Shown: positions 1-8,500 of the stretch, one piece after another
How positions within the stretch are numbered: position 1 is the stretch's first letter
How the letters are laid out: every line of letters begins with the position of its first letter
NCBI GenBank assembly: GCA_964490005.1
Contig: CAZBBB010000034.1
Span: 1 to 28,850, forward strand
From: CAZBBB01 sp964490005
Lineage (GTDB): Bacteria > Planctomycetota > B15-G4
Reading direction: 5' to 3'
DNA length: 28,850 nt
The notes under the pieces: generated by a model
The model's database searches: none
What the model saw: the letters and a program-made list of their open reading frames with translations, nothing else
Told to the model about the DNA's origin: nothing
Program-made: the position numbers and the translations under genes

Positions 1-155
1 CGGCCACCGCCGCCGCCGCCGTAACCGCCGCCACCGCCGCCACCGCCGCCACGGCCACCGCCGCCGCCGCCGTAACCGCCGCCACGACCACCGCCGCCGC
101 CGCCGTAACCGCCGCCACCGCCGCCGCGACCACCGCCGCCGCCGCCGAACCCGCC
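1..155. repeat. Imperfect tandem repeats encoding the Gly/Tyr/Arg-rich tail
   Basis: About four copies of a roughly 33-45 bp unit read as CGACCACCGCCGCCGCCGCC followed by GTAACCGCCGCCAC on the plus strand. On the minus strand they encode (Arg)-Gly runs with one Tyr per unit. Copy lengths differ by multiples of 3, which is consistent with in-frame slippage. The last copy, nearest the RRM, has Phe in place of Tyr. This is coding sequence, not an intergenic repeat. Confidence 0.85.
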
Positions 156-410
156 GCCGCCCTCACGCGAGCGCTCCTGCGCCTCGTTGCAGCGGATGGT
201 CCGGCCGTCAAGCTGGGCGCCATCCATCGCGGACATGGCCGACTTGCCGTCTTCCGCGCGCTCGAACGTGACGAAACCGAAGCCACGGCTGCGGCCCGTC
301 ATCCGATCCTGCACCACGACGGCATCCGTCACGGTGCCGTACGACTCGAACGCGGCGCGCAGGGACGCCGAATCCGTGTTCCAGGACAAACCACCCACGA
401 AGAGCTTCAC
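1..410 (-). CDS. RRM RNA-binding protein with glycine-rich tail (3' end outside window)
   Basis: An RNA-recognition-motif protein of the bacterial glycine-rich (Rbp) type, expected to bind single-stranded RNA in the cytoplasm; in cyanobacteria this family is often cold-regulated. Residues 1-80 form one RRM. RNP2 is seen as KLFVGGLSW near the N-terminus and RNP1 as RGFGFVTF near residues 45-52. After NEAQERSREGG the protein becomes almost pure Gly with regularly spaced Tyr and Arg (units like GYGGGGGGRGGG). The start is GTG at 410-408: an in-frame TGA lies directly upstream (413-411), and GGAG sits 7 nt before the GTG. An ATG at 414 is out of frame with the RRM. The tail continues past base 1, so the stop codon is not seen. 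The gene is separated by 273 nt from gltX and has its own candidate promoter. Family assignment is firm; the RNA target is unknown. Confidence 0.93.
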   Translation of the reverse strand, partial: MKLFVGGLSWNTDSASLRAAFESYGTVTDAVVVQDRMTGRSRGFGFVTFERAEDGKSAMSAMDGAQLDGRTIRCNEAQERSREGGGGFGGGGGGRGGGGGGYGGGGGGRGGGYGGGGGGRGGGGGGGGGYGGGGGG

Positions 411-563
411 TCATGAACTCCGAGCAACGGCCGGGACGGCGATTGCCGAAAGGAAAGGAAGAGGAGGGGCGCGGCGCTGCGTGTGCCTGACCGCCATTCC
501 CCGAATCGAAAACTCCGGTCGCCATGCCGAAGGCAGGCGCGGACCACTTGACTTCGGGCGCGG

Positions 564-594
564 ATCATACCCTCCCCCGGGCCGCGGCTGTCCA
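564..594 (-). promoter_or_regulatory. Candidate sigma70-type promoter for the RRM gene
   Basis: On the minus strand TGGACA (594-589, 5 of 6 to TTGACA) is followed after 19 nt by TATGAT (569-564, 5 of 6 to TATAAT). Transcription would start near 557, giving a leader of about 147 nt before the GTG at 410. The 19-nt spacer is slightly long. It is the only hexamer pair of this quality that I found in the gltX-RRM gap. Confidence 0.5.
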
Positions 595-626
595 GAATCC
601 GGCGTCCGGGCGGGTGCGGGCAGGGG

Positions 627-646
627 CCGGTCGGGGGCCCGACCGG
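627..646 (-). terminator. GC-rich hairpin downstream of gltX
   Basis: Nine-base arms CCGGTCGGG and CCCGACCGG are separated by 2 nt, about 40 nt past the gltX stop. It would fold into a strong stem in the gltX transcript. No T-run follows, so it may be a stability element or a terminator of a high-GC type rather than a classical intrinsic terminator. Confidence 0.35.
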
Positions 647-683
647 GCCCAGCGCGGCGGCCCCGTGCCGCCCCCGGGGGCCC

Positions 684-2135
684 TCAGCTCTCGGCGCCGA
701 CCAGCCGCCCGACCAGCGCGCGCACGCGGGACGCGGCCTCCTCGGCACCCAGCGCGTCGACGCAGGGCAGCAGCGGCGGGCTCCGGGTCGACCCCGTCAC
801 GGCCACCCGCAGTCCCATGAACAGGTCGCCGACCTTCAGGCCGGCCGTCTCGGCCAGCGCGCGCAGGGCCGTCTCGCGCGCCGCGTCGGTCTGGCCGGCG
901 CGCGTCAGCAGGAGGTCGGCGGCGGCGAGCAGCGCCGTGCGCAGCGCCTCCGGGTCGGCCTTCTTCACCTTCGCGGCGAGGCCGGCCAGGTCCGGCTCGA
1001 CGCGCCCGGTCAGCCAGGCCGAGGCCTCGGCGAACTCGCCCAGCGTGCGCAGCCGGTCCTGGAAGAGCGGCAGCACGGCCGCCAGCGTCGCGGCGTCGAA
1101 GCCCGCGCCGAAGCCCTCGGCCAGCATGCGCCCGGCGAGCTGCTCGGCCGTCAGCGCGCGGATCTTGGCGCCGTTGATCCAGTCGAGCTTGGCGAAGTCG
1201 AAGATCGGCCCGCCGGTCGAGATGTCGGCCGGGTCGAACTTCGCCACGAACTCCTCGAGCGTGAAGTCCTCGCTCTGCTCGCGCGGGCTCCAACCCTGCA
1301 GCGCGAGGAAGTTGAGCAGCCCCTCGGGCAGATAGCCCTGCCGGCGGTACCACAGCAGCGAGGTCGGGTTCTTGCGCTTGGAGATCTTGGTCTTGTCGGC
1401 GTTGCGCAGCAGCGAGAGGTGCGCGATGGTCGGCATCTCCCAGCCGAAGGCCTCGTAGAGCAGCACGTGCTTGGGCGCGCTCGGGATCCACTCCTCGGCG
1501 CGCATGATGATCGTGACGCCCATGAGGTGGTCGTCGACGACGTTGGCCATGTGGTAGGTCGGCAGGCCGTCGCTCTTGAGCAGCACCTGGTCGTCGACGT
1601 TCTCGTGGTCGATCTCGATCGTGCCGCGCAGCAGGTCGGTGAAGCGCGTGGCGCCGGGGCGCGGGACGAGCAGGCGCACGACGTGGGACTCGCCCGCGGC
1701 GGCCCGCGCGGCCGACTCGCTGGCCGGCACCGCGCGGCAGCGGCCGTCGTAGCCGGTCGGCCGCTGGGCGGCCTTCTGGAAGGCGCGCAGCTCCTCGAGC
1801 CGCTCGGGCGTGCAGAAGCAGCGGTAGGCGTGGCCGCTCGCGACCAGCCGCGCCGCGTGCTCGGCGTAGATCGCGCTGCGCTCGCTCTGGCGGTAGGGCC
1901 CGGCCGGCCCGCCGCTCTGCGGGCACTCGTCGGGGTGCAGCCCCAGCCAGGCCAGCGCCTCGTGGATCTGGCTCTCCGACTCGCGGGTGCTGCGCGCCTG
2001 GTCGGTGTCCTCGATGCGCAGGATGAAGCGCCCGCCGTGCCGGCGCGCCCAGGCCCAGTTGAACAGGGCCACGTAGGCGGTGCCGACGTGCGGGTCGCCC
2101 GTGGGCGACGGCGCGATGCGCGTGACGACCGTCAC
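684..2135 (-). CDS. gltX: Glutamyl-tRNA synthetase
   Basis: Charges tRNA-Glu with glutamate using ATP in the cytoplasm. The protein is 483 residues, normal for a bacterial class I GluRS. The ATP-binding HIGH-type motif is HVGT at residues 16-19 inside PSPTGDPHVGTAY, and the KMSKS-type loop is KISKR at about 250-254. Residues Cys106, Cys108 and Cys133 (CxC, then YDGRC) match the zinc-binding insertion of E. coli-type GluRS. A C-terminal helical anticodon-binding region follows. The start is GTG at 2135-2133; its last two bases begin the TGA stop of the upstream RCK gene (GTGA overlap), implying translational coupling. It is the last gene of a long minus-strand operon. No second gltX copy is visible here, so I cannot say whether this enzyme is discriminating or also charges tRNA-Gln. 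Confidence 0.96.
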   Translation of the reverse strand: MTVVTRIAPSPTGDPHVGTAYVALFNWAWARRHGGRFILRIEDTDQARSTRESESQIHEALAWLGLHPDECPQSGGPAGPYRQSERSAIYAEHAARLVASGHAYRCFCTPERLEELRAFQKAAQRPTGYDGRCRAVPASESAARAAAGESHVVRLLVPRPGATRFTDLLRGTIEIDHENVDDQVLLKSDGLPTYHMANVVDDHLMGVTIIMRAEEWIPSAPKHVLLYEAFGWEMPTIAHLSLLRNADKTKISKRKNPTSLLWYRRQGYLPEGLLNFLALQGWSPREQSEDFTLEEFVAKFDPADISTGGPIFDFAKLDWINGAKIRALTAEQLAGRMLAEGFGAGFDAATLAAVLPLFQDRLRTLGEFAEASAWLTGRVEPDLAGLAAKVKKADPEALRTALLAAADLLLTRAGQTDAARETALRALAETAGLKVGDLFMGLRVAVTGSTRSPPLLPCVDALGAEEAASRVRALVGRLVGAES

Positions 2136-2857
2136 GGGCGGGCCGGCCCCTGCCCGAGTTCGTGGAGCTGCTTGAGCTGCGCCAGCCGCCCCATGCAGAC
2201 CATCACGTCGCCGATCGCGAGCGGCTTGTTCGGGTCGGGATTGAAGCGCGTGCTGTCGCCCGCGCGCCGCATCGCGATCACGATGATGTCGAGCCGGGCG
2301 CGGATGTCGGCCTCGCGCAGGCTGCGGCCGACGAGCGCGCTGCCCTGCTCGACGGTGATCTCGCGCACGCGCACCTCGCCGCTGGCGCTGGCCGGCGTCT
2401 CCTCGGAGAAGATGCGCATCAGGTCCATGACCGCGGGGCGCACGAACTCGGCGCCGATCTTGCGTTCGCTGCGCTCGAAGGGCGACACCACCCGGTCGGC
2501 GCCGGCCCGCTGGAACTTGCCGCGCGCGTGCGCCGAGGTGTGGCTGGCGATGATGAACACGTCGGCGTTCAGTTCGCGCGCCGTCATCGTCGCGAACAGG
2601 TTGTCGCTCTCCTCGGGCAGCAGGAAGATCGCGCCGCGCGCGCGCTCGACGCCGGCCTCCTTGAGCGTGTCGGGGGCGAGCGCGTCCCCGAGCACGCCGG
2701 CATGGCCGTCGCCCTCGGCCTGCGCGATGCGCTCGGTCGACTTGTCGACGACGACGACCGAGACGCCCTCGGCGGCGAGGTCGCGCGCGACGATCTGGCC
2801 GGTGGCGCCGTAGCCGCACACGAGCACGTGGTCGTTGATCGAAAGCAGGGCCGTCAT
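2132..2857 (-). CDS. RCK/TrkA-type NAD-binding protein (potassium-transport regulator-like)
   Basis: A 241-residue cytosolic protein with the two-domain RCK architecture of KtrA/TrkA and channel gating rings. RCK_N begins at once: a beta strand VLVCG, then GYGATG (GxGxxG, residues 15-20), and an acidic Asp38 at the end of beta-2 that would bind the adenosine ribose. RCK_C covers about residues 160-235 (VREITVEQGSALVGRSL through GDVMVCMG). No transmembrane helix is present, and no KtrB, TrkH or pore gene is next to it, so its partner is unknown. The start is ATG at 2857, only 7 nt after the upstream peptidase stop, and its stop overlaps the gltX start by 4 nt. It could instead be the soluble part of a split Kch-type channel. 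The family call is secure; the role in K+ transport is inferred. Confidence 0.85.
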   Translation of the reverse strand: MTALLSINDHVLVCGYGATGQIVARDLAAEGVSVVVVDKSTERIAQAEGDGHAGVLGDALAPDTLKEAGVERARGAIFLLPEESDNLFATMTARELNADVFIIASHTSAHARGKFQRAGADRVVSPFERSERKIGAEFVRPAVMDLMRIFSEETPASASGEVRVREITVEQGSALVGRSLREADIRARLDIIVIAMRRAGDSTRFNPDPNKPLAIGDVMVCMGRLAQLKQLHELGQGPARP

Positions 2858-2864
2858 GGTCGGG

Positions 2865-5414
2865 TCAGCGCTCGGCGCCTGACTGCAGGCGGATCTCGGA
2901 GAACAGCGTCACGCCGCGGCTGGCCAGCAGGCCGACGTCGCCGCGCAGCGCCGCCAGCGGATACTTGAGCGCATCGACGGCCTGTCTGTCCACGATGGGC
3001 CGGACGAGGTCGCCGTTCAGGCGCACGGCGACCCGCGGCCCGCGCGCCTCGATCCGCAGCACCACGCCCTGCCGGGCGTCGTAGTTCGCCTTGACCGAGC
3101 CGTCGCCGCGGAAGGTCCAGCCCCCGTCGAAGCTGCCGAAATCGACGTTGTTGACCTCGTCGCCGGTCCGACGCAGCACGATCGCCTCGAAGTGGTCGGC
3201 GTCGCGGGCGCCGAAGACCAGCCCGGCGATCTCCCAGGCCTCCGAGGCCACGATCCTCGCCTCGAGCGTCCAGTCGCCGTCGACGGCCCGGTCGACGAAC
3301 AGGGTCTGGTAGAGCGAGGCCCCGGCCTCGTCGGCCACGGCCGGCTGCTCGAGGCGCGCCGTGTCCGACTCGATGCCCTTGCGCGTGGCGCGGAAGGTGT
3401 CGGCCGCGCCCTCGCCGGCCGCGTACCAGCCGCTCAGGTCGAAGCCGTTGTCGAGGCGCTGCCAGCGGTCGACCGAGAGTCCGGTCTCGCGCTCGAGGCG
3501 GTCGACCAGCGCGCGCGCGCTGGCGTCGAAGCGGTCGGCCAGCAGCGCGCGCCGCCCCGAGCGCAGCGCCAGCCGCGGCAGGCCCTGCTGCTCGTACTCC
3601 AGCGCCAGCGCCGCCATGCCGCCCGAAAGCGAACGCCGCGCCTCGCGCCAGCTGGCGTCGAGCGGATCGAGACGGCCCGCGCGCGCGTCGGCCCCCGCCC
3701 GGCGGGGGTCGTCCTCGGGGGCGAGATCGACGAAGCGTCGCAGGCTGGCGAGCGCGCGGTCGGGCTGGCCGAGCTCGTCGCAGGCCTCGCCGAGGCCGAG
3801 CAGCGCGTCGAGGTCCTCGGGGTCGATCTCGAGCGCGCGCCGCCAGAAGTTGGCGGCCGTCCCGGCCTGCCCCTTGAGCGCCGCCAGGCGGCCCTTCTTG
3901 CGGTACTCGTCGAGGCGCTTGTCGGCGGTCCGCAGCTCCTCGTCGAGCGCCAGGATCCACTGCCGCCAGCGCTCCTCGAAGTCGGCCAGCGTCGCGATGC
4001 CCGCGACGGGCGTGCCCGTCACGAAGAACTCGCTGAAGTGCTCGACCATGTTCCCGGGCGCGCCGCGCTTGAACGACCAGATGTACTCCAGCTGCCGGTC
4101 GCGATACGGGTAGGTGCCCTGCTCGTCGACGTACATGCGCAGGAAGTACATCACGCCCCAGCGGTACTTGTAGAACTCGGGCTCGTTCTTGCCCGCGTCG
4201 GTGCCGCCCGTGACGTCGGCGATGGAGAGCGCGGTGCCGTCGCGGATCGCGGCGGCCAGCGGCACGAGGTAGTGCGGCACCGGCAGGTCGCGGCGGATCG
4301 AGCCGTTGCTGAGCAGCTCGATGCCCTCGAACAGGCAGGCGATGCCCTCGTTGACGAAGGAGGGGACGTCGCCGACGGCGACGTCCATGAACTGGTGGCT
4401 GGCCTCGTGGAACAGCGTGCGCAGGGTGCCCTTGGAACCGCGCCCGTCGCCGGAGGTGTCCCAGGTCTCGACGGCCGAGCCGGTGTACACGCCGCCGCTC
4501 CACTCGGGCGAGCCGGTGCGCTTGAGGTACTCGGCGCGGTCGGCGTAGATGTTCAGGTCGATGGGCGGCACGGTCAGGTCGCGCAGGCCCTCGGGCACCT
4601 GCCTGGGCGGCGGGTCGGGCACGATCCCCCAGACCTCGCGGTAGTAGGCGTGCACCTTCTCCATCACCGTCGAGGCCTCGCTGCCGATGCGCCAGCCGGC
4701 GTTGGTCTTGGTGCGGTAGTGCGGCGTCTCCCAGCGCGCCGCCGAGCCCCACTTGGCAGTCTTGCGGTCGTGCTCGGCGATCCACTCCTCGTCGCGCTGC
4801 GGGCCGGCGGTCGCGGGGTCGAAGGCGCCGGCCACGTCGTCGCCGCCCTCGCTCAGCACGCGCGCGACGAGCGCGCGCGCCGCCAGCCGGCCGGCGCTGG
4901 CGGGCGGCTCGACGGCGAGCTGTCGCTCGGCCGCCGCCAGCGCGTTGGCGTACAGGCCCGCCTCGAGGTAGCCCGCCGCGAGCGCGCCCTGCGCCGCGCC
5001 GTACTCGGCCAGCAGCGCCTCGGCGCGACCGGCAAGCGGGTCGAGTTCGGTCAGCCGCGCGCGGGCCTTGTCGAGGTCGCGCGCCAGCCGCGGATCGCCG
5101 TCGGCGACGAGCGGCACGAGCTGTTCGATCCACTCGGTCAGCCAGAAGGCCTCGGCGTCGCGGTCGCCCTGCGCGCGCGTGGCCTCGGCCAGCCCGGCGA
5201 AGGCCGAGAGCGCGCGCGGATCGAGTTCCAGGACCGCCATCCACGCGGCCGCGGCGCCGGCGTGGTCGCGCTTGCGCGAGGCGGCCTTGGCCGCCGCCTG
5301 CTGCTGCGCGAGGAACTTGGCGAAGCCGTCGCCGGCCGCCGGCGCGGGCGCCGGGCCCGCGGGCGCCGCGCCCGTCAGCACGCACAAGAGCAGCAGGAGC
5401 GGGATGCGCGTCAT
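2865..5414 (-). CDS. Exported gluzincin-like metallopeptidase with TPR and lectin/glucanase-like C-terminal domain
   Basis: An 849-residue predicted exported protein. A Sec signal peptide (MTRIPLLLLLCVLTGAAPAG) is followed by TPR-like helices (about 28-190) and a peptidase-like region (about 245-480). That region carries HEASH at 336-340 and a downstream Glu356 in FVNEG, the HExxH...E zinc-site layout of gluzincins, resembling DUF1570-type planctomycete proteins. More TPR helices (about 505-570) precede a jelly-roll-like C-terminus (about 655-845). There DFDGGWTF-like and GLVFGARDADHFEAIVLR segments resemble the DUF1080/LamG-type fold seen with sugar-binding or keto-disaccharide hydrolase domains. 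It lies 89 nt after the double FG-GAP gene and 7 nt before the RCK gene. A CAGAAT hexamer 8 nt before the ATG may be an internal promoter. The substrate is unknown; catalytic activity is inferred from the motif only. Confidence 0.75.
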   Translation of the reverse strand: MTRIPLLLLLCVLTGAAPAGPAPAPAAGDGFAKFLAQQQAAAKAASRKRDHAGAAAAWMAVLELDPRALSAFAGLAEATRAQGDRDAEAFWLTEWIEQLVPLVADGDPRLARDLDKARARLTELDPLAGRAEALLAEYGAAQGALAAGYLEAGLYANALAAAERQLAVEPPASAGRLAARALVARVLSEGGDDVAGAFDPATAGPQRDEEWIAEHDRKTAKWGSAARWETPHYRTKTNAGWRIGSEASTVMEKVHAYYREVWGIVPDPPPRQVPEGLRDLTVPPIDLNIYADRAEYLKRTGSPEWSGGVYTGSAVETWDTSGDGRGSKGTLRTLFHEASHQFMDVAVGDVPSFVNEGIACLFEGIELLSNGSIRRDLPVPHYLVPLAAAIRDGTALSIADVTGGTDAGKNEPEFYKYRWGVMYFLRMYVDEQGTYPYRDRQLEYIWSFKRGAPGNMVEHFSEFFVTGTPVAGIATLADFEERWRQWILALDEELRTADKRLDEYRKKGRLAALKGQAGTAANFWRRALEIDPEDLDALLGLGEACDELGQPDRALASLRRFVDLAPEDDPRRAGADARAGRLDPLDASWREARRSLSGGMAALALEYEQQGLPRLALRSGRRALLADRFDASARALVDRLERETGLSVDRWQRLDNGFDLSGWYAAGEGAADTFRATRKGIESDTARLEQPAVADEAGASLYQTLFVDRAVDGDWTLEARIVASEAWEIAGLVFGARDADHFEAIVLRRTGDEVNNVDFGSFDGGWTFRGDGSVKANYDARQGVVLRIEARGPRVAVRLNGDLVRPIVDRQAVDALKYPLAALRGDVGLLASRGVTLFSEIRLQSGAER

Positions 5415-5422
5415 GAGCCGCC

Positions 5423-5428
5423 ATTCTG
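5423..5428 (-). promoter_or_regulatory. Possible -10 element of the peptidase gene
   Basis: CAGAAT on the minus strand ends 8 nt before the ATG at 5414, and no Shine-Dalgarno sequence is present. It resembles the start-proximal -10 elements seen at other genes in this window, but it has C instead of T at position 1 and lies inside an operon. Confidence 0.3.
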
Positions 5429-5503
5429 GGCATGCCCGCACGCGCCGCAAGTCGCGGTCGCCGCCCGGCGCCCAGGGACGGGTCGCGAGCCGTCGCGTCG
5501 CGG

Positions 5504-8500
5504 TCAGTCGCGCGCCAGGACGAGTCGGCCGCCGGCGGCGCTCAGGCCGGCGTGCCGCGTGACCTCGCCGTCGGGCCAGCGCACCTCGGCCGAGAACTCG
5601 CCGACGTGCGCGCCGAGCCCGAAGAACACGGCCGGCGCCGACTGGCTCAGGTAGCCGTTGCCCGCCGCGATCTCGCCCGTCTGCGCCGGCAGGCCCGGCA
5701 CGTGCAGCGTGACGCGCGCACCCACGGCGTCGGCGTTGCCCGGCGCGCCGGCGAGCCGCACCGCCAGGCCGCGCCCGCTCCCCGCGCCGCCGTTGTGGAA
5801 GGCGCGCAGCTCGCCGTCGTTCACGCCGACGAGCAGGTCGGCCCGGCCGTCGCCGTCGAAGTCGGTGGCGACGAGGCTCTTGGCGTCGGCGGGCACGACG
5901 ATTCCGCTCGCGTCGGCGCGCAGCAGGCGGAAGCCGCCGTCGCCGGTGCCGAGCCCCAGGGCCGACACGCCGCCGTCCATGCGCCCCGTCTCGCGCTGCG
6001 GCGCGTAGGAGTTCTGCGCCAGCACGAGGTCGGGCCGGCCGTCGCCGTCGATCTCCGTGAGCAGCACGCCCTGGCCCGGCGCGATCTGCAGCTCGCGCGG
6101 CAGCGCCACGACCCGGAAGCGCGGGGCGCCCGGCGCGCCCTCGTTGATGAGCACGCTGCTCGCCAGCGTCTTCGCCTCGCTGCGTTCGGCCTGCTCGAGG
6201 CGGTCGGTCGGATAGATCTCGACCAGCAGCGCCGACGCGAAGGTGTCGAAGTCGGTGAAGCGCTCGCGCAAGAAGGGCATCGCCGCCGAGGAGCAGCTCC
6301 TGCCGCGCACCGGGTAGAGGTGCTCGTCCTCGTACTGCGCCTCGATGATCTGCCGCCGGCCGCTGCCGTCGTAGTCGCCGTAGTAGATCAGCGCCGGATG
6401 CTCGGCGCTGGCCACGTACTTGCTGTTGAGGCCGTTGTTCGCGGCGACGTAGTCGAGATGGCCGTCGCCGTCGAGGTCGGCGCCGGCCAGCCCGTTCCAC
6501 CAGCCGGAATGAGCGCCGAGCCCGGCGGCCTCCGTGGCATCGGCCAGCCGGCCGCCCTCGTTGCGCCAGAGGCCGATCGGCCCCCACTCGCGCGCGAGCA
6601 GCAGGTCGACCCAGCCGTCGCCGTCGGCGTCCGACCACAGCGCGCCGACGACGAGGCCCGCGTCGCGCAGGCCCGGCGCAAGCTCGTCGCTCGCGTCGAC
6701 GAAGCGCCCGCCGTCGTTGCGCAGCAGCCGGCTCTGCGGCCGCGCGGGATAGGCGCCGGGCACCGAGCGCCCGCCGACGAACAGGTCGAGGTCGCCGTCC
6801 CTGTCGAAGTCGGCGGCGGCGACGGGCCCGCCCGAATCGCGCAGGTCCGGCAGCGCGTCGGCCGGCGCCGCGCCGAAGCCTCCCGCGCCGTCGTTGAACA
6901 GCAGGCGATCGGCGAGCACCTCGTCGCCCGGCGCGCACTCCGTGCCGCCCGACACGAGATACAGATCGCGGTCGCCGTCGCCGTCGGCGTCGAAGAGCAG
7001 CAGCCCGGCGTCCTCGGCGGCCGTGCCGGCCGCCGCCAGCGCTCCCTCGACGGGCACGAAGCGCCGATGGCCTTCGTTGAGGAACAGCTGCGCCGGCGAG
7101 CCGGCCGGCCCGCCGAGCACGTAGTCGTCGGTGCCGTCGCCGTTCACGTCGCCCACCGCCAGTGCCGGCCCCAGGCGGCTGAGCTGGTAGGGCAGCAGCG
7201 GCTCGCGCGCGTAGTCGTCGTAGGGCGCCTCGACCGAGCGGCTGCCGAGCGAGCCGGTGAAGATCGGCGTCGGTCGCGCGCGCGGCGCGCGCGGCGGCGC
7301 CTCGCCCTCGGGCTCCTGCACGACGAAGTGCCGGTCGGCCGGCAGCGACGTGAAGGTCTGCACGTGGCCGGAGGGCCACTCGACCACGAGGCGCTCGACG
7401 GCCGCGTCGGCGCCGAGGCCGAAGTGCGCCACGGCGTCGGCCGCCGCCATGTAGCCGCGCGACGAACCGAGCTGGCGCACCTGCGTCCCGCGCGCGCTCG
7501 TCAGCCGCAGCGTCGCGCCCCAGCCCGACGTGTTGCTCGCGCGCCCGCGCAGGGCGACCGTGACGCGGCGCCCCTCCGAGGAGCCGTTGCGGTACAGCGC
7601 CGCCGGACGGTCGAAATCGTTGACCACGACGTCGAGGTCGCCGTCGCCGTCGAGGTCGGAAAGCGTGGCGCCGAAGCTCACGCCGACCTCCCCCAGCCCC
7701 CACGCGTCGCCGACGTTCTGGAAGCGCAAGTCGCCGAGATTGCGGAAGGCCAGGTTGGGCTCGGCCAGCTCGGGCGCGTCGTTCCAGAAGCTGTTCTGTT
7801 GCAGCGCGTCGCCCGCCAGCCCCTGCGCGCGCAGCTGGTCGCGCAGGTCGCTGTTGAAGTAGTCGCGCGTCATCCCGTTGCTGATGAACAGGTCCTCGCG
7901 GCCGTCCTCGTCGAGGTCGCCGAAGCGCGGCGACCAGGTCCAGTTGCTGCTGTCGATGCCCGCCAGGAAGGCCGCCTCGCGGAAGCGCCCCGTGCCGGTG
8001 TTGAGGTACAGCGCGTTGCGCATGTACTGCCGCGGCGTGCCGCTCTCGAGGAACCAGCCGTTCTCGTTCATGTCGCCCATGGCGAGCTTCTGGCGGTAGT
8101 GCCCGCGGCCCGACATGTCGGTCGCGAGCAGGTCGAGCAGGCCGTCGCCGTCGACGTCGGCGTAGTCGCTGCCCATCGAGAACCACGGCGTGTGCGGCAG
8201 CGCGGCCGGCGCCACGTCGCGGAAGCGGCCGCCCCCCTCGTTGCGGTACAGCCGGTCGGGCCCGTGGAAGTCGTTGGCCACGTACAGGTCGGGGCGGCCG
8301 TCCTCGTCGTAGTCGAACCAGGTGGCCGAGAGGCCGAAGTCGTTGCCGACGATGCCCGAGCCCGCGGTGACGTCGGTGAAGCGCCCGCCGCCGTCGTTCT
8401 CGAAGAGCCGGTCGAACTGGCCGGCGCGCACGACGAGGTCGACGCCGTCGGGCCGCGTGACGACCGTGTACAGCTCGGCCAGCTCGGGCGGCACGTAGGG

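Larger units (their letters stand above)
411..683 (-). other. Intergenic region and presumed long 5' leader of the RRM gene
   Basis: This 273-nt gap holds a GC-rich dyad close to the gltX stop, the candidate promoter around 564-594, and about 147 nt of presumed untranslated leader. The leader ends with the Shine-Dalgarno GGAG 7 nt before the GTG start. The leader contains a purine-rich stretch on the plus strand (about 450-470), which is pyrimidine-rich in the transcript. I see no convincing gene here. Confidence 0.4.

Noticed and set aside
1..155. A CRISPR-like array of short repeats
   Set aside because: The units are contiguous, with no unique spacers, and are in-frame glycine codons of the RRM protein.
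187..1335. A 382-codon plus-strand open frame across the RRM and gltX genes
   Set aside because: It begins with TTG, crosses two opposite-strand genes with solid family motifs, and has Ser/Arg/Ala composition typical of shadow frames.
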